Below the pieces are notes generated by a model. It was not told where the DNA came from. It did no database searches and worked only from the letters and a program-made list of their open reading frames with translations. The translations under genes were made by a program, and so were the position numbers. From Candidatus Poribacteria bacterium (GTDB lineage Bacteria; Poribacteria; WGA-4E; JAJDTR01): DNA of 64,000 bases. The stretch is taken from positions 1-64,000 of the forward strand of contig JAPPIK010000041.1 in NCBI GenBank assembly GCA_028820655.1. Direction: 5' to 3'. This document shows positions 53,899-62,179 of the stretch, piece after piece (position 1 is the first letter of the stretch; each line of letters starts with the position of its first letter).

Positions 53899-54723
53899 CT
53901 ACGGTTCGCGTTCGGCGAACCGTTGCTGAAGGGTAAAGAACGCGGTGACAAACAGTATGACGCCAACCACGTCGAACCACCACGGTTGCAACTTAATCGG
54001 GCCCGTAGGATCCGATGAAAATCCGGTAATTTCAATCTTCATACCCAAAACAATCATCGGTATCCCATTGAAGAAGGCGTGACCCAATATTCCCGGAAGA
54101 ATTGAACCTGTATTGACTCGCCACCAAGCAAAGATTGTTCCAAGCACGAAGGCTGCTGGGAATTGCCAAGGATTCAGGTGAAACACGGCAAAGAGGGTTG
54201 CCGACACTAAAACAGACTTCCTAATTGAATATTTTCGCAGAAAACCATCCAGAATGAGACCGCGGAAAAGAAACTCTTCCGTAAGCGGCGCCACTATGAT
54301 AAGAACAAGAACAGATCCCCATAGGCTCTGTTTTCCTCCCACCAATTCGGAAAGGGACTCCATGATCCATTCCGGCGCCGGCAGTATTGTCCTCAAAATA
54401 TTGTCGGACTCGGAAAGAAGTATGCCTGCCCCTAGGCAAAGGAGAGCCATCACCGGGTATAGCGACGCAGCTACCGATGACGTGGGACAGATCTCCTTCA
54501 GCGTTCCGCCCGATTTGCGGATGCCCCTGTCTAAAACTATTCCGATCGCCGCAAAATTGATTACTGCAAGCACGGCGGGATGCTGATACAGTGGATAATC
54601 GACAAAAAAATCTACCACTGCGAGCGGTATGCTCAGTAGAATCATCCACAGAACGACCTGTACCAGGATCCAAATCGCCTGCCGGATGTCTGGATAGTAG
54701 ACTTTTGCATCGTGTTCACCCAT
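53899..54723 (-). CDS. CPBP-family intramembrane metalloprotease
   Basis: A 274-residue polytopic membrane protein of the CPBP/Abi (Rce1-like) family. Hydrophobic segments are spread over the length (about 10-35, 45-65, 85-105, 140-155, 180-245). The active-site motifs are EEFLFRG near residue 147, a conserved HLNPW near 190 and a third segment HAFFNG. Members act as intramembrane glutamic endopeptidases, in prenyl-protein processing in eukaryotes and bacteriocin self-immunity in some bacteria; here the role is open. It is followed by the barrel-protein gene. Confidence 0.87.
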   Translation of the reverse strand: MGEHDAKVYYPDIRQAIWILVQVVLWMILLSIPLAVVDFFVDYPLYQHPAVLAVINFAAIGIVLDRGIRKSGGTLKEICPTSSVAASLYPVMALLCLGAGILLSESDNILRTILPAPEWIMESLSELVGGKQSLWGSVLVLIIVAPLTEEFLFRGLILDGFLRKYSIRKSVLVSATLFAVFHLNPWQFPAAFVLGTIFAWWRVNTGSILPGILGHAFFNGIPMIVLGMKIEITGFSSDPTGPIKLQPWWFDVVGVILFVTAFFTLQQRFAEREP

Positions 54724-54758
54724 GGGCGCGATCTTCTTTCAATCTCTGTTGTTCAGCT

Positions 54759-55553
54759 TCACCTCCAAGCTTCACATCCTTTGAATGACATGTGTTCGCC
54801 TGCAACGTATTTGGGCTTCGGTTTATAATCGTTATCCACCCCCCGAACCGCTTCGCCGCGAAACAGGAATGTGCACGGCCAAGGTTTGGTTACATGAGTG
54901 GTTGTCGGCAAATATTGGATGGACCCGCCCCGGCGCCACCGGTCACTGATGTTGGCTTCGGAACCGTGGATGGTATGCGGATGGTGCACCGATATATCAC
55001 CGGGATTTAGCTCGACATACTCCGCTTTGCTTTCATCAATTCCCGATAGATCGACCTCCGAACTGAGGACGTTCACGATCCTAGTCTCCGCAAAGTGTTC
55101 AAGTAAACCGAGGCGATGTGACCCCGGAATGACCTTGACACAACCGTTTTCGCGATTCGACTCGGAAACTGCGAACCAAATGGTGACCACCTCCATCGGT
55201 TCGAGCGGCCAGTAATTCGCGTCCTGGTGCCACAGTAGCGCTTGCCCGGTGCGCGGTTTTTTAGCGATGTAGTCCGCGGCAAAGAAGGCGATGTTCGGAC
55301 CGACCAAGCTCTCGGCAACGTCCAAAAGACGATGGTCGCTGACAAATCGCACCCAGAAAGGGTCTTGAGCCACCATCCAATGCCCAAGTGTTTCCGTGGC
55401 GAGATCGGGGTTACGCTCGATCAACCAGTCGATGTGCCGGTTCAGTTCTTCCAAGAACTCGAGATCGAGCACGTCGCGGACGATGAATGCTCCATCTCGT
55501 TCATATGCTTCGCTACAGCCTTCCAGATTCCCAAACTTGAACTCGGCTAGCAT
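54759..55553 (-). CDS. Phytanoyl-CoA dioxygenase-family oxygenase
   Basis: A protein of about 264 residues, an Fe(II)/2-oxoglutarate-dependent oxygenase of the PhyH family. The iron facial triad reads HxD in LLWHQDANYWPL and the distal His in HPHTIHGSEAN, with the 2-oxoglutarate Arg a few residues later (RWRRGGSI). The ATG at 55553 follows AGGA with proper spacing, whereas an upstream TTG start at 55574 has none. The family is commonly abundant in Poribacteria-like genomes, but individual substrates are unknown. It lies downstream of pobA on the same strand, separated by 97 bases. Confidence 0.88.
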   Translation of the reverse strand: MLAEFKFGNLEGCSEAYERDGAFIVRDVLDLEFLEELNRHIDWLIERNPDLATETLGHWMVAQDPFWVRFVSDHRLLDVAESLVGPNIAFFAADYIAKKPRTGQALLWHQDANYWPLEPMEVVTIWFAVSESNRENGCVKVIPGSHRLGLLEHFAETRIVNVLSSEVDLSGIDESKAEYVELNPGDISVHHPHTIHGSEANISDRWRRGGSIQYLPTTTHVTKPWPCTFLFRGEAVRGVDNDYKPKPKYVAGEHMSFKGCEAWR

Positions 55554-55650
55554 GTTTGATTCCTTATTGCTCAATCCTGCAAAGCACCCCTCTGTCTATC
55601 ACATGGCGCTTGTGGGGGTCTCGTGGTTCGGCGAAGAGAATGAACCGCCC

Positions 55651-56841
55651 CTAATTTTCCGGGATGCCGACATAATTCTCGGCGAGCGCTCTTGCCGCTG
55701 TCTCCGAGGTGCAGATATAGTCGAAAGCGGCTTCCTGTAATTTGTAATCGAATGTGTCGATGGGGGCTTGAAGGTGCATAAGTTTGGTGATGAAATTGGA
55801 GAAACCCTGTGTCCGCCACACGCTCCCCAATCTCGTTTCCGAATATCTTTGCAAGAGTTCGTCGCAACCGCTCTCGTACCGCTTGATTAAACCTTGCGAC
55901 AAGACTCTGACATCGGCAACGGCTAGATTGAGCCCCTTGGCACCCGTGGGAGGAACAATGTGGGCGGCGTCTCCTGCCAAGAATAGTCTTTGATACTGCA
56001 TCGGTTCGGCGACAAAGGTCCGCAGTGGAGCGAATGTCTTTTCCAGAATAGGACCTTCATTCAAAGACCATCCATCCGTCGCCAAGCGAACATGCAGTTC
56101 CGCCCATATCCTTTCGTCCGGCCAGTTCTCAAGGTTGTCGTCTATGTCGGATTGGACGTACAAGCGGCTGCATGTCGGAGACCGCAAGCTGTGCAACGCA
56201 AAGCCGTTCGCATGGAAGGCGTATATCAGTTCCTCCGTGGAAGGAGGAACATCAGCCAAGATTCCCACCCATCCGAACGGATATTCGTGACTGTACTCCT
56301 TCAACACGCCGTTAGGAATCGATTTGCGGGAGACCCCATGGAAGCCGTCGCAACCTGCCACATACTCACACTGAATCGTGTGTTCGTTCCCGCCCTGCTC
56401 GTAGCAAATGTGGGGGCTGTTGTCGAGTCCCTCTACTCTCGTGGCTTCGGCTTCGAAGAGAATCTCACCGCCTGTATCCAACCGTGCCTGGATGAGGTCC
56501 TTCAGCACTTGCCGCTGCCCATAAATATAGATAGCGCGGCCGCCGGTAAGATTTGTCAGCGGTATCCGTGTGGAGCGTCCACTAAATCGAAACTCCACAC
56601 CGTGGTGGACCAAGGCTTCTTTGTGCAGGCGGTCGGCAACACCGATGGAGGTCAGAAGGTCAACCGTGTTTTGCTCCAACACGCCCGCTCTTATTCTTCC
56701 CTCTACATGCTCGCGGCTCCTGCTCTCCAACACAATGGAACCAATCCCCATCTGATGCAGTCGATGCGAAAGAACGAGTCCCGCAGGACCTGCGCCGATT
56801 ATGCCAACTTGGGTATTCTTGACGCGGCTTGACTTTGGCAC
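55651..56841 (-). CDS. pobA: 4-hydroxybenzoate 3-monooxygenase
   Basis: A 396-residue FAD monooxygenase that hydroxylates 4-hydroxybenzoate to protocatechuate using NAD(P)H. The FAD motif GAGPAGLVLSHRL begins near residue 16. The pobA-specific RIRAGVLEQNTVDLL and the second FAD motif LAGDAAHIVPPTGAKGLNLA are conserved, as are IYIYGQRQVLKDL and the DG motif AGCDGFHGVSR. The length matches known PobA (about 394). The GTG start has a GGAGG site at good distance. The next gene upstream on the strand is a carboxymuconolactone decarboxylase, supporting a protocatechuate branch of the beta-ketoadipate pathway, but ring-cleavage genes are not in this window. Confidence 0.93.
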   Translation of the reverse strand: MPKSSRVKNTQVGIIGAGPAGLVLSHRLHQMGIGSIVLESRSREHVEGRIRAGVLEQNTVDLLTSIGVADRLHKEALVHHGVEFRFSGRSTRIPLTNLTGGRAIYIYGQRQVLKDLIQARLDTGGEILFEAEATRVEGLDNSPHICYEQGGNEHTIQCEYVAGCDGFHGVSRKSIPNGVLKEYSHEYPFGWVGILADVPPSTEELIYAFHANGFALHSLRSPTCSRLYVQSDIDDNLENWPDERIWAELHVRLATDGWSLNEGPILEKTFAPLRTFVAEPMQYQRLFLAGDAAHIVPPTGAKGLNLAVADVRVLSQGLIKRYESGCDELLQRYSETRLGSVWRTQGFSNFITKLMHLQAPIDTFDYKLQEAAFDYICTSETAARALAENYVGIPEN

Positions 56842-57038
56842 AATCTTCCTCCAACCGGTGCGCCGTGACTACGACCATACCTATCGGCACAGGTATAGGA
56901 TTTAACGCTTGTTCACCCCTATACCGTTTCATCGGATGTGCGCACCGCGAGAGATATCATCATATTAAATTCGAAATTTTTCACTCATCACCGTTGAGGC
57001 AAAGCAAACAACGCAATTAACCCTGGCGACGACTTGCA

Positions 57039-57425
57039 TCAAATCTCCAAATTTAGTTCGTCAAATACCTCCTGGGCAGAATGAAATGCGGAATGAGCCG
57101 CGGGCAAACCGCAATATACCGCTGATTGGAGCACGACCTCTTTGATCTCATCGATGGAAACGCCGTTGTTTAGGGCGGCTTTCACATGCAACTGAAACTC
57201 GGGTGTTCTATTGAGAGCAATCAACATTGCCAGTGTGATAAGACTTCGAGAGCGCTTCGACAACTCGGGGCGCGACCAGATTTCTCCCCATGCATAGCGG
57301 GTTGTCAAATCTTGAAAAGCGTCATTGAAGGCGTTGGCATTGGCTAGGGATCGCTCTACATGTTCCTCTCCCAAGACTTCCTTTCGGATCTGCATCCCTT
57401 TTTCAAAACGTTTGTTTTCATCCAT
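57039..57425 (-). CDS. pcaC: Carboxymuconolactone decarboxylase-family protein
   Basis: A 128-residue protein of the CMD/PcaC family, matching 4-carboxymuconolactone decarboxylase of protocatechuate degradation in length and signature: FQDLTTRYAWGEIWSRPELS, RSLITLAMLIALNRTPEFQLH near residue 60, and a CxxxxH-type segment in VYCGLPAAHSAFHSA, which carries Cys and His. A GAGGAG ribosome site precedes the ATG. It lies just before pobA on the minus strand and is probably the same transcript, with about 200 bases between them. The PcaC role is inferred from family and context; relatives also act as alkylhydroperoxidases. Confidence 0.85.
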   Translation of the reverse strand: MDENKRFEKGMQIRKEVLGEEHVERSLANANAFNDAFQDLTTRYAWGEIWSRPELSKRSRSLITLAMLIALNRTPEFQLHVKAALNNGVSIDEIKEVVLQSAVYCGLPAAHSAFHSAQEVFDELNLEI

Positions 57426-57535
57426 TCGTCAAATGCTCCTCGTTCGTTCCGTACGATAGCGGGCGGATAACGCCATACGGAGTATACCTGCTATTGTGTG
57501 TTCCCGGCAACTCCACTTCTCTAAACAGATTATGG

Positions 57536-58528
57536 TCAATCCAATTCAACGGCGCCTCGCTGTCTTGCCAGCACGGCTTCATAAAGCCTCATTGTTCCGA
57601 GACAGTCGTGAATGCTTGCAATCGGCTCGCGCTCCTCTCTGATAGCGCTGACGAATTCGGTCAGGCTGTATCCGTCGCCGGTCAACTCGCCGTTGCGCTG
57701 ATCACTGAAGTTATCCGTGAAATGGTTTTGGGATTCGGTGTAGTGGGCAACGCACCACAAACCGTCTAGGACGATGTATTCTCCCTGGCCCGTGACTTCT
57801 ACGCGGTCGTAGTTGCGTCCCCAGAGACGGTGGCTGTTGAGTTGCAGCGTTCCGACCGCTCCGCTTTCGAAATGCAACGACACCGCGAAGGCTCCCTGCC
57901 CTCCAATCTCGTTGTGGAAACTCGAAATCGCTTTCACCTCTCCGCCGATATAACGAATCAGATCGAAATAGTGAATCGCAAAATCAAGGAGATAGACCTG
58001 TGCCGCTCCGCAATCTACTGTCTCGCCTGTCTTGGCAAGACGTGAACGGTAGTTGCCGGAGCAGAACGAACCGAAAAGTTGTGTGACTTCACCGAAACTG
58101 CCCTCTCCCATAATCTCCATCGCACGTCGGACGCCGAGGCTAAATCGTCGTTGGAAGTTCACCATCACGACTCTCTTCGTGCGATTTGCAATTTCAGCTA
58201 TTTCGGTTGCGTCCGCGAGCGTCTCCGCGGGAGGTTTTGGCACAAAGACGTGATATCCGGCTTCAAGCGCTTCGCAAACAAGCGATTGGCGCGCCTCGGG
58301 ACCCGCACAGATAATCATTGCCTCGATATCTTCATTATCCCACATCTGACGGTAATCCGCATACCACTTTCCCGTGCCGAATTTTCCCAGCACGGTTCGC
58401 GCTCTTTCTTCGTCAAGCTCACAGATCGCTTGCAATTCAACCGGGGCGAAGTGCAGAGCCGGGTAGAGTGTGTGCCGCGCAAAGCCTCCCGCGCCGATAA
58501 AGCCTGTACGCAGCGGTTCTAATTCCAT
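57536..58528 (-). CDS. Gfo/Idh/MocA-family oxidoreductase
   Basis: A 330-residue NAD(P)-dependent oxidoreductase. The Rossmann start is TGFIGAGGFARHTLYPALH, and the usual EKP motif appears as VPKPPAET (Lys kept, Glu changed). The C-terminal domain has DFAIHYFDLIRYIGGEV, with the likely catalytic His. GGAGAG lies upstream of the ATG. It is not close to the other Gfo/Idh gene at 38934 in sequence. Its position upstream of the pcaC-pobA pair on the same strand may mean a shared aromatic or sugar function, but no firm substrate can be assigned. Confidence 0.88.
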   Translation of the reverse strand: MELEPLRTGFIGAGGFARHTLYPALHFAPVELQAICELDEERARTVLGKFGTGKWYADYRQMWDNEDIEAMIICAGPEARQSLVCEALEAGYHVFVPKPPAETLADATEIAEIANRTKRVVMVNFQRRFSLGVRRAMEIMGEGSFGEVTQLFGSFCSGNYRSRLAKTGETVDCGAAQVYLLDFAIHYFDLIRYIGGEVKAISSFHNEIGGQGAFAVSLHFESGAVGTLQLNSHRLWGRNYDRVEVTGQGEYIVLDGLWCVAHYTESQNHFTDNFSDQRNGELTGDGYSLTEFVSAIREEREPIASIHDCLGTMRLYEAVLARQRGAVELD

Positions 58529-59206
58529 GTATGTCTCTCCTACCGTCCCTCAACTGACATTGACCTTGTGCCATAAAGCAGGACACGTTTTCCAAAAATA
58601 TCGTGGAGTCTCATGGCATTTGCGTCTGTTCCAATTGACTTGGAAATGACAAAATCGGTTAGAACTCCGAGGTACCCGTTAACACCCGAGAGAATCTCTG
58701 TCGCGATTAGCTATGGTATCTCTATCAGGATTCTCTATCGTACAGGGAACTCTATCGGGGTGGTTATTCGTTCGTTTGATCCGAAAGGATAGTGTGAGAA
58801 AGAAACCAAGTTTACAAGAATAAACTCGTTGTCGAGGCGCTAATGTGAGAAAGAAATCAAGGTTTTAAGAAAAAACTTGATTTCGACGGAATCGACGGTT
58901 TCGAGATTAGAGCGCACAACTTGGATTAGCCCTGAAATTGCGCTTAAAGCCTTACGGGGCGTGGTTTGAAGCCATTCGCGGCACGCTGCACGATAGTGCG
59001 CTAATGTGCGCTCATATATTTCACCCCTCATTTCCAAGAACGCACCAACAGCGGTTCAGGAAGTAATAATGCGTCTGTCTATCATCCGAGAATAACATGT
59101 TACCACTCTCGGTCATCTCCTATCTCGATGAACGCCTGGGTCCCTATCGCACTGGGATTTCTACCGCGTTCGCTATTCACTCACTTGCTGGATTTCTATG
59201 GGATTT
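58529..59206. repeat. Repeat cluster between Gfo/Idh and hydrolase genes
   Basis: No gene is seen. The TCTATCGC-type short repeat recurs at 58690-58780 and 59135-59180. Two members of the GAAAC...GTTTC hairpin family lie at 58791-58833 and 58842-58886, the second with a perfect GAAATCAAG/CTTGATTTC stem. The ORF at 58840-59037 is a product of these repeats. Confidence 0.55.
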
Positions 59207-59545
59207 CTATCGCGGTCGCTAGCCGCTCCCTTGATCGTTCCTTATTCAGTCACTTGATCTATCCACTCGCTTGATCACCGCTTTTCTCTTTAACCGATAC
59301 GGTGAAATGAGATGCTAACAGAGCGTTGATGCAGCCGGCGCGTTAGCATTTTCTGAGATGGAGAATCCCTTTGTTGGAGCGGGTTCTCAGGAATCGTAAT
59401 GCTAACAAAAAGCCAACAGAAAATTAAAGTTGCGCCGTCATGGCGGTTAGGCTGGCATAATATACCACATATATGTTGAGTAGTCAATCTAAAATCAACG
59501 AACTGAGGGAGGGAACGAACGTTGTGTGACGGCGGTTGTACCATT
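59207..59545. repeat. Dispersed intergenic element, copy C
   Basis: The best match to copy A (101-425): the same order of the CTCGCTTGATCACC, ATGCTAAC...GTTAGCAT, GGAGCGGGTTCTCAGGAATCG and ATACCACATATATGTTGAGT blocks. Unlike copies A and B, the transposase-derived part is cut off shortly after AACTGAGGGAGGGAACG. A hairpin-family member at 59573-59612 follows. A further repeat run lies at 59615-59680. Confidence 0.75.
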
Positions 59546-59697
59546 TCTATAGGATGTCGGTGTATAGCAGAATTGTGCGAGAAAGAAACCAAGTTTTGAA
59601 GAAAAAAGCAGTGGCCAGGGGATTTCTATCGCACTTGCTAATCACTCGCTTGATGGTCAGTGGCTAGTGGTTAGTTACGATTCGTAGCGGCGGGCTG

Positions 59698-60540
59698 CTA
59701 CTTCTCAAGGAAGCGTGTTATTTCTGTGACCACCCTCTTTGCATTCTCGCCGAGGATCATGGTCAGGTGATTCCCCGGCACCCTGACATATTCTCCGTTT
59801 GGGAGCAAACTAGCCGTTTCCATGGCATATTCCCGCGGCAGCACCGGCGGCGTGCCGGGTGAGCCGTACGCGCCCGGGGCGTTGAGCAATAGTGTCGGAT
59901 GCTTGACTTGAGCTGCAATCTGGCGCCAGTCTACCTCTTCGGTCTTCGCCGATACTTCTTGAATGACTTTGCGGGGCGTACGAGGTTTCACGCTTCCGTC
60001 GGCACGGATTTCGACATCCGCTCGATAGTGTTCTTCGATGTATTGATCCCAGTACCCATCTAGGAAGGGCATCCCCTTCGCCAAGTTCAGGTAGACGTCC
60101 CAAGAGGGAGATACTTTGTCGAGCCGATCCAGCGACGGTTTAAGGAGAGCGCCGGTGCCGGAGGGCCAGGAGATGGCGGAATCAATGATGACCAGCTTGC
60201 TGAAACGCTCCGGATACTTTGCCGCCATGTAGAGCGCCAGCATGCCGCCGAAGGAGTGCCCGCCGAGCACTATTTGGCCGAGTCCCAATGCATCCAACAC
60301 GCCCACTACGTCCGCCGCGTGGTCTGCCATGCCGTAGCCGGTGTCGGGTTTGTCACTCAGCCCGCGGCCCCGTAAGTCGAGTGCGACCACACGGCGCGTT
60401 TTGTTTAAGCCCGCGTGAACGAGTCCGCCAAACGAGTGCGCGTTATTCGTCAACCCCGGCATGAGTACCAGAGGTGGATTGGCGCCGGCGTAGTCCAAGT
60501 AGTGAATTCGGATGTTGTTTGTATCCGCAAAGGCTCCCAT
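59698..60540 (-). CDS. Alpha/beta hydrolase
   Basis: A protein of about 280 residues with the alpha/beta-hydrolase fold. The nucleophile elbow GGHSFGGML has Ser near residue 102. An oxyanion segment LMPGLTNNAHSF stands near residue 27, an acid lies after strand 6 (LLLNAPGAYG region), and the catalytic His is in VPGNHLTMIL near the C-terminus. It resembles haloperoxidase/esterase/hydroxy-acid-ester hydrolases; the substrate is unknown. The ATG at 60540 starts conserved sequence (MGAFADTNNIRIHYLDY); a GTG at 60570 is in frame, and neither has a clear ribosome site. It is alone on the strand. Confidence 0.85.
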   Translation of the reverse strand: MGAFADTNNIRIHYLDYAGANPPLVLMPGLTNNAHSFGGLVHAGLNKTRRVVALDLRGRGLSDKPDTGYGMADHAADVVGVLDALGLGQIVLGGHSFGGMLALYMAAKYPERFSKLVIIDSAISWPSGTGALLKPSLDRLDKVSPSWDVYLNLAKGMPFLDGYWDQYIEEHYRADVEIRADGSVKPRTPRKVIQEVSAKTEEVDWRQIAAQVKHPTLLLNAPGAYGSPGTPPVLPREYAMETASLLPNGEYVRVPGNHLTMILGENAKRVVTEITRFLEK

Positions 60541-60570
60541 CACGCTGTTCTCTGACGGAATCGATGACAC

Positions 60571-60803
60571 TATCGTAGATTATCATACCAGTTAATATGT
60601 GTTGCGTCAACTTGAAATTAGAAGATTTCTTGTGATTATATAATCGATTTCGGCATGGGGTTTATTGGGCACATCGCATGAATGGCACATCTATCGCACG
60701 GGGATCTCTATCGCGCTCGTTTGATGGGAAGCAGCTTTGAATCCTGACCAAGCGGTTAAGGAGGTTGTGTTGCAGTACTGTCCCTACTACGGAGAGATAT
60801 GAA
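60571..60803. other. Intergenic spacer with a short repeat
   Basis: The 233 bases between the hydrolase and the propeller gene contain one CTCTATCGCGCTCGTTTGATG copy at about 60708-60728, part of the TCTATCGC repeat family. Nothing else is recognised. Confidence 0.35.
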
Positions 60804-61832
60804 CTAGCGCCAATGGAGGTGGTGGAAATCGTGACTGGATGATGTGATTTGCGTCATATCGCCAGATTCAACATCCAAGATGAAGATTTCGCTTGTGCGT
60901 CTGCCGCCGCGGTCTCCGCCGATGAAGCCGATTTGGCCCCCGTCGGGACTCCAGGTTGCATCTCTGCCCCGGTAGCGGCTCAGATTCTGATAGCTCTCGA
61001 ACTTTCCGTTCTCTACGGTTGCGATGCAGATATCGCCCGCCGTATAAAACAGGATATGGTTCCCGTCGGGCGACCATCTTTCTATTCGTTGACACGGCGG
61101 CTCGTCGCGCTGGAGAAACCATAACCCGGTCGTGCCGACGACCTCCGGCTGTGCCAGCGCCAGGAAACCGTCGGTCGTGAAGGCGATCCATTTGCGGTCG
61201 GGCGACCACTCAGGCCACCTGACTCCTTTCGGCAACGCTTCAAGCAGTTTGTTTTTCGGCTCTATGATTTTCTCACCTTCCGCATCCCAATGAAACCAGC
61301 CTTCCGCCCACCTTCGGGTTCTCCAGCGTTTGGTCGATTCCCCGTCAACGGTCACAACCCAATTCTCCAATCGATCTTTCGGTCGGTCAATCTCTACCAC
61401 AACGAGAATCGCATCACTGCGCGGCGACCACCTGAAGTCGTGGATGCGAAATTGCTTCTTGACAAGCCGCGTCGTATCGGCGCCATCCGCATTCATCACA
61501 TAGAGCGCTTCCGCCTCATCAACGCCGGATACATACGCAATTAGGGTTCCGTCGGGAGACCATCGAGGTCTGCGGGAAAGCCCATCGTCGGTGAGTTTGC
61601 GGAAATCCGTACCGCTCGCGCTCAATATTCCAATGTCGTATTGATAGAATTCCCACCACTTTTTGGTGCCGCGTCCTTTTTCGATGGTGTCCGTTGCCGC
61701 ACGGAAACCGTCTCTATGCAGGTGGGGTTCTCGGATGGAGAAGACCAATCTGCCTGATCCGTCTCGCGCCAGGGCGATGTCGGTTGTCAATACGAGGAGA
61801 ATAAAGATTCCAAACAGGTATTTTTTGCGCAT
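60804..61832 (-). CDS. Exported TolB-like beta-propeller protein
   Basis: A protein of about 342 residues with a signal peptide (RKKYLFGIFILLVLTTDIALA) and six or so PD40/TolB-type beta-propeller blades, each carrying the W-SPDG signature: RWSPDGTLIAYVSG, WSPRSDAILVV, WSPDRKWIAFTTDG, RWSPDGNHILFYTAG and TWSPDGGQIGFIGGDRGG. Such proteins act in the periplasm or on the surface as binding propellers, for example TolB partners or tricorn-like domains; no catalytic domain is attached. The start at ATG 61832 follows GGAAGGA. An upstream extension to 62021 has no ribosome site and no signal. Confidence 0.85.
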   Translation of the reverse strand: MRKKYLFGIFILLVLTTDIALARDGSGRLVFSIREPHLHRDGFRAATDTIEKGRGTKKWWEFYQYDIGILSASGTDFRKLTDDGLSRRPRWSPDGTLIAYVSGVDEAEALYVMNADGADTTRLVKKQFRIHDFRWSPRSDAILVVVEIDRPKDRLENWVVTVDGESTKRWRTRRWAEGWFHWDAEGEKIIEPKNKLLEALPKGVRWPEWSPDRKWIAFTTDGFLALAQPEVVGTTGLWFLQRDEPPCQRIERWSPDGNHILFYTAGDICIATVENGKFESYQNLSRYRGRDATWSPDGGQIGFIGGDRGGRRTSEIFILDVESGDMTQITSSSHDFHHLHWR

Positions 61833-62179
61833 TGTGTAATCCTTCCACGTTTGATGTAGTGTTCGGGAATGCAGAGAATGTGTATCATTCGAAAGAACGG
61901 AAGATTGGCAGGTTGGAAGAGTGGAGGACTGAGGCTCTCTTCCAACTTGTGTGTCAAGCGCCGTGCATATTCGTCCCGTAACTGTGCGTTCAGGGTAGAA
62001 AAAGGCTGATGCGCGGTGCACACCCTACAGATATTACTGAATCTAACGCACAATGAATTGTGTTACTACAAACTGCGGTCGCGACCTGGAGATCGCTCCT
62101 ACAGGGATTTCGGTGGAAAATGTCAATAATCCGTCTTGCTGCACACCTTCGGGTGTTGATCATATAAGTCGGATAGCAT
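61833..62179. other. Intergenic spacer with palindromic repeat copy
   Basis: About 350 bases between the propeller gene and the helicase 3' end. It contains at 62079-62105 one copy of the TCGCGACCTGGAGATCGCTC palindromic element seen in tandem at 1-95. No intact gene is seen. Confidence 0.5.

Noticed and set aside
55990-56832. Plus-strand ORF of 280 codons
   Set aside because: It is antisense to pobA, with no recognisable domain.
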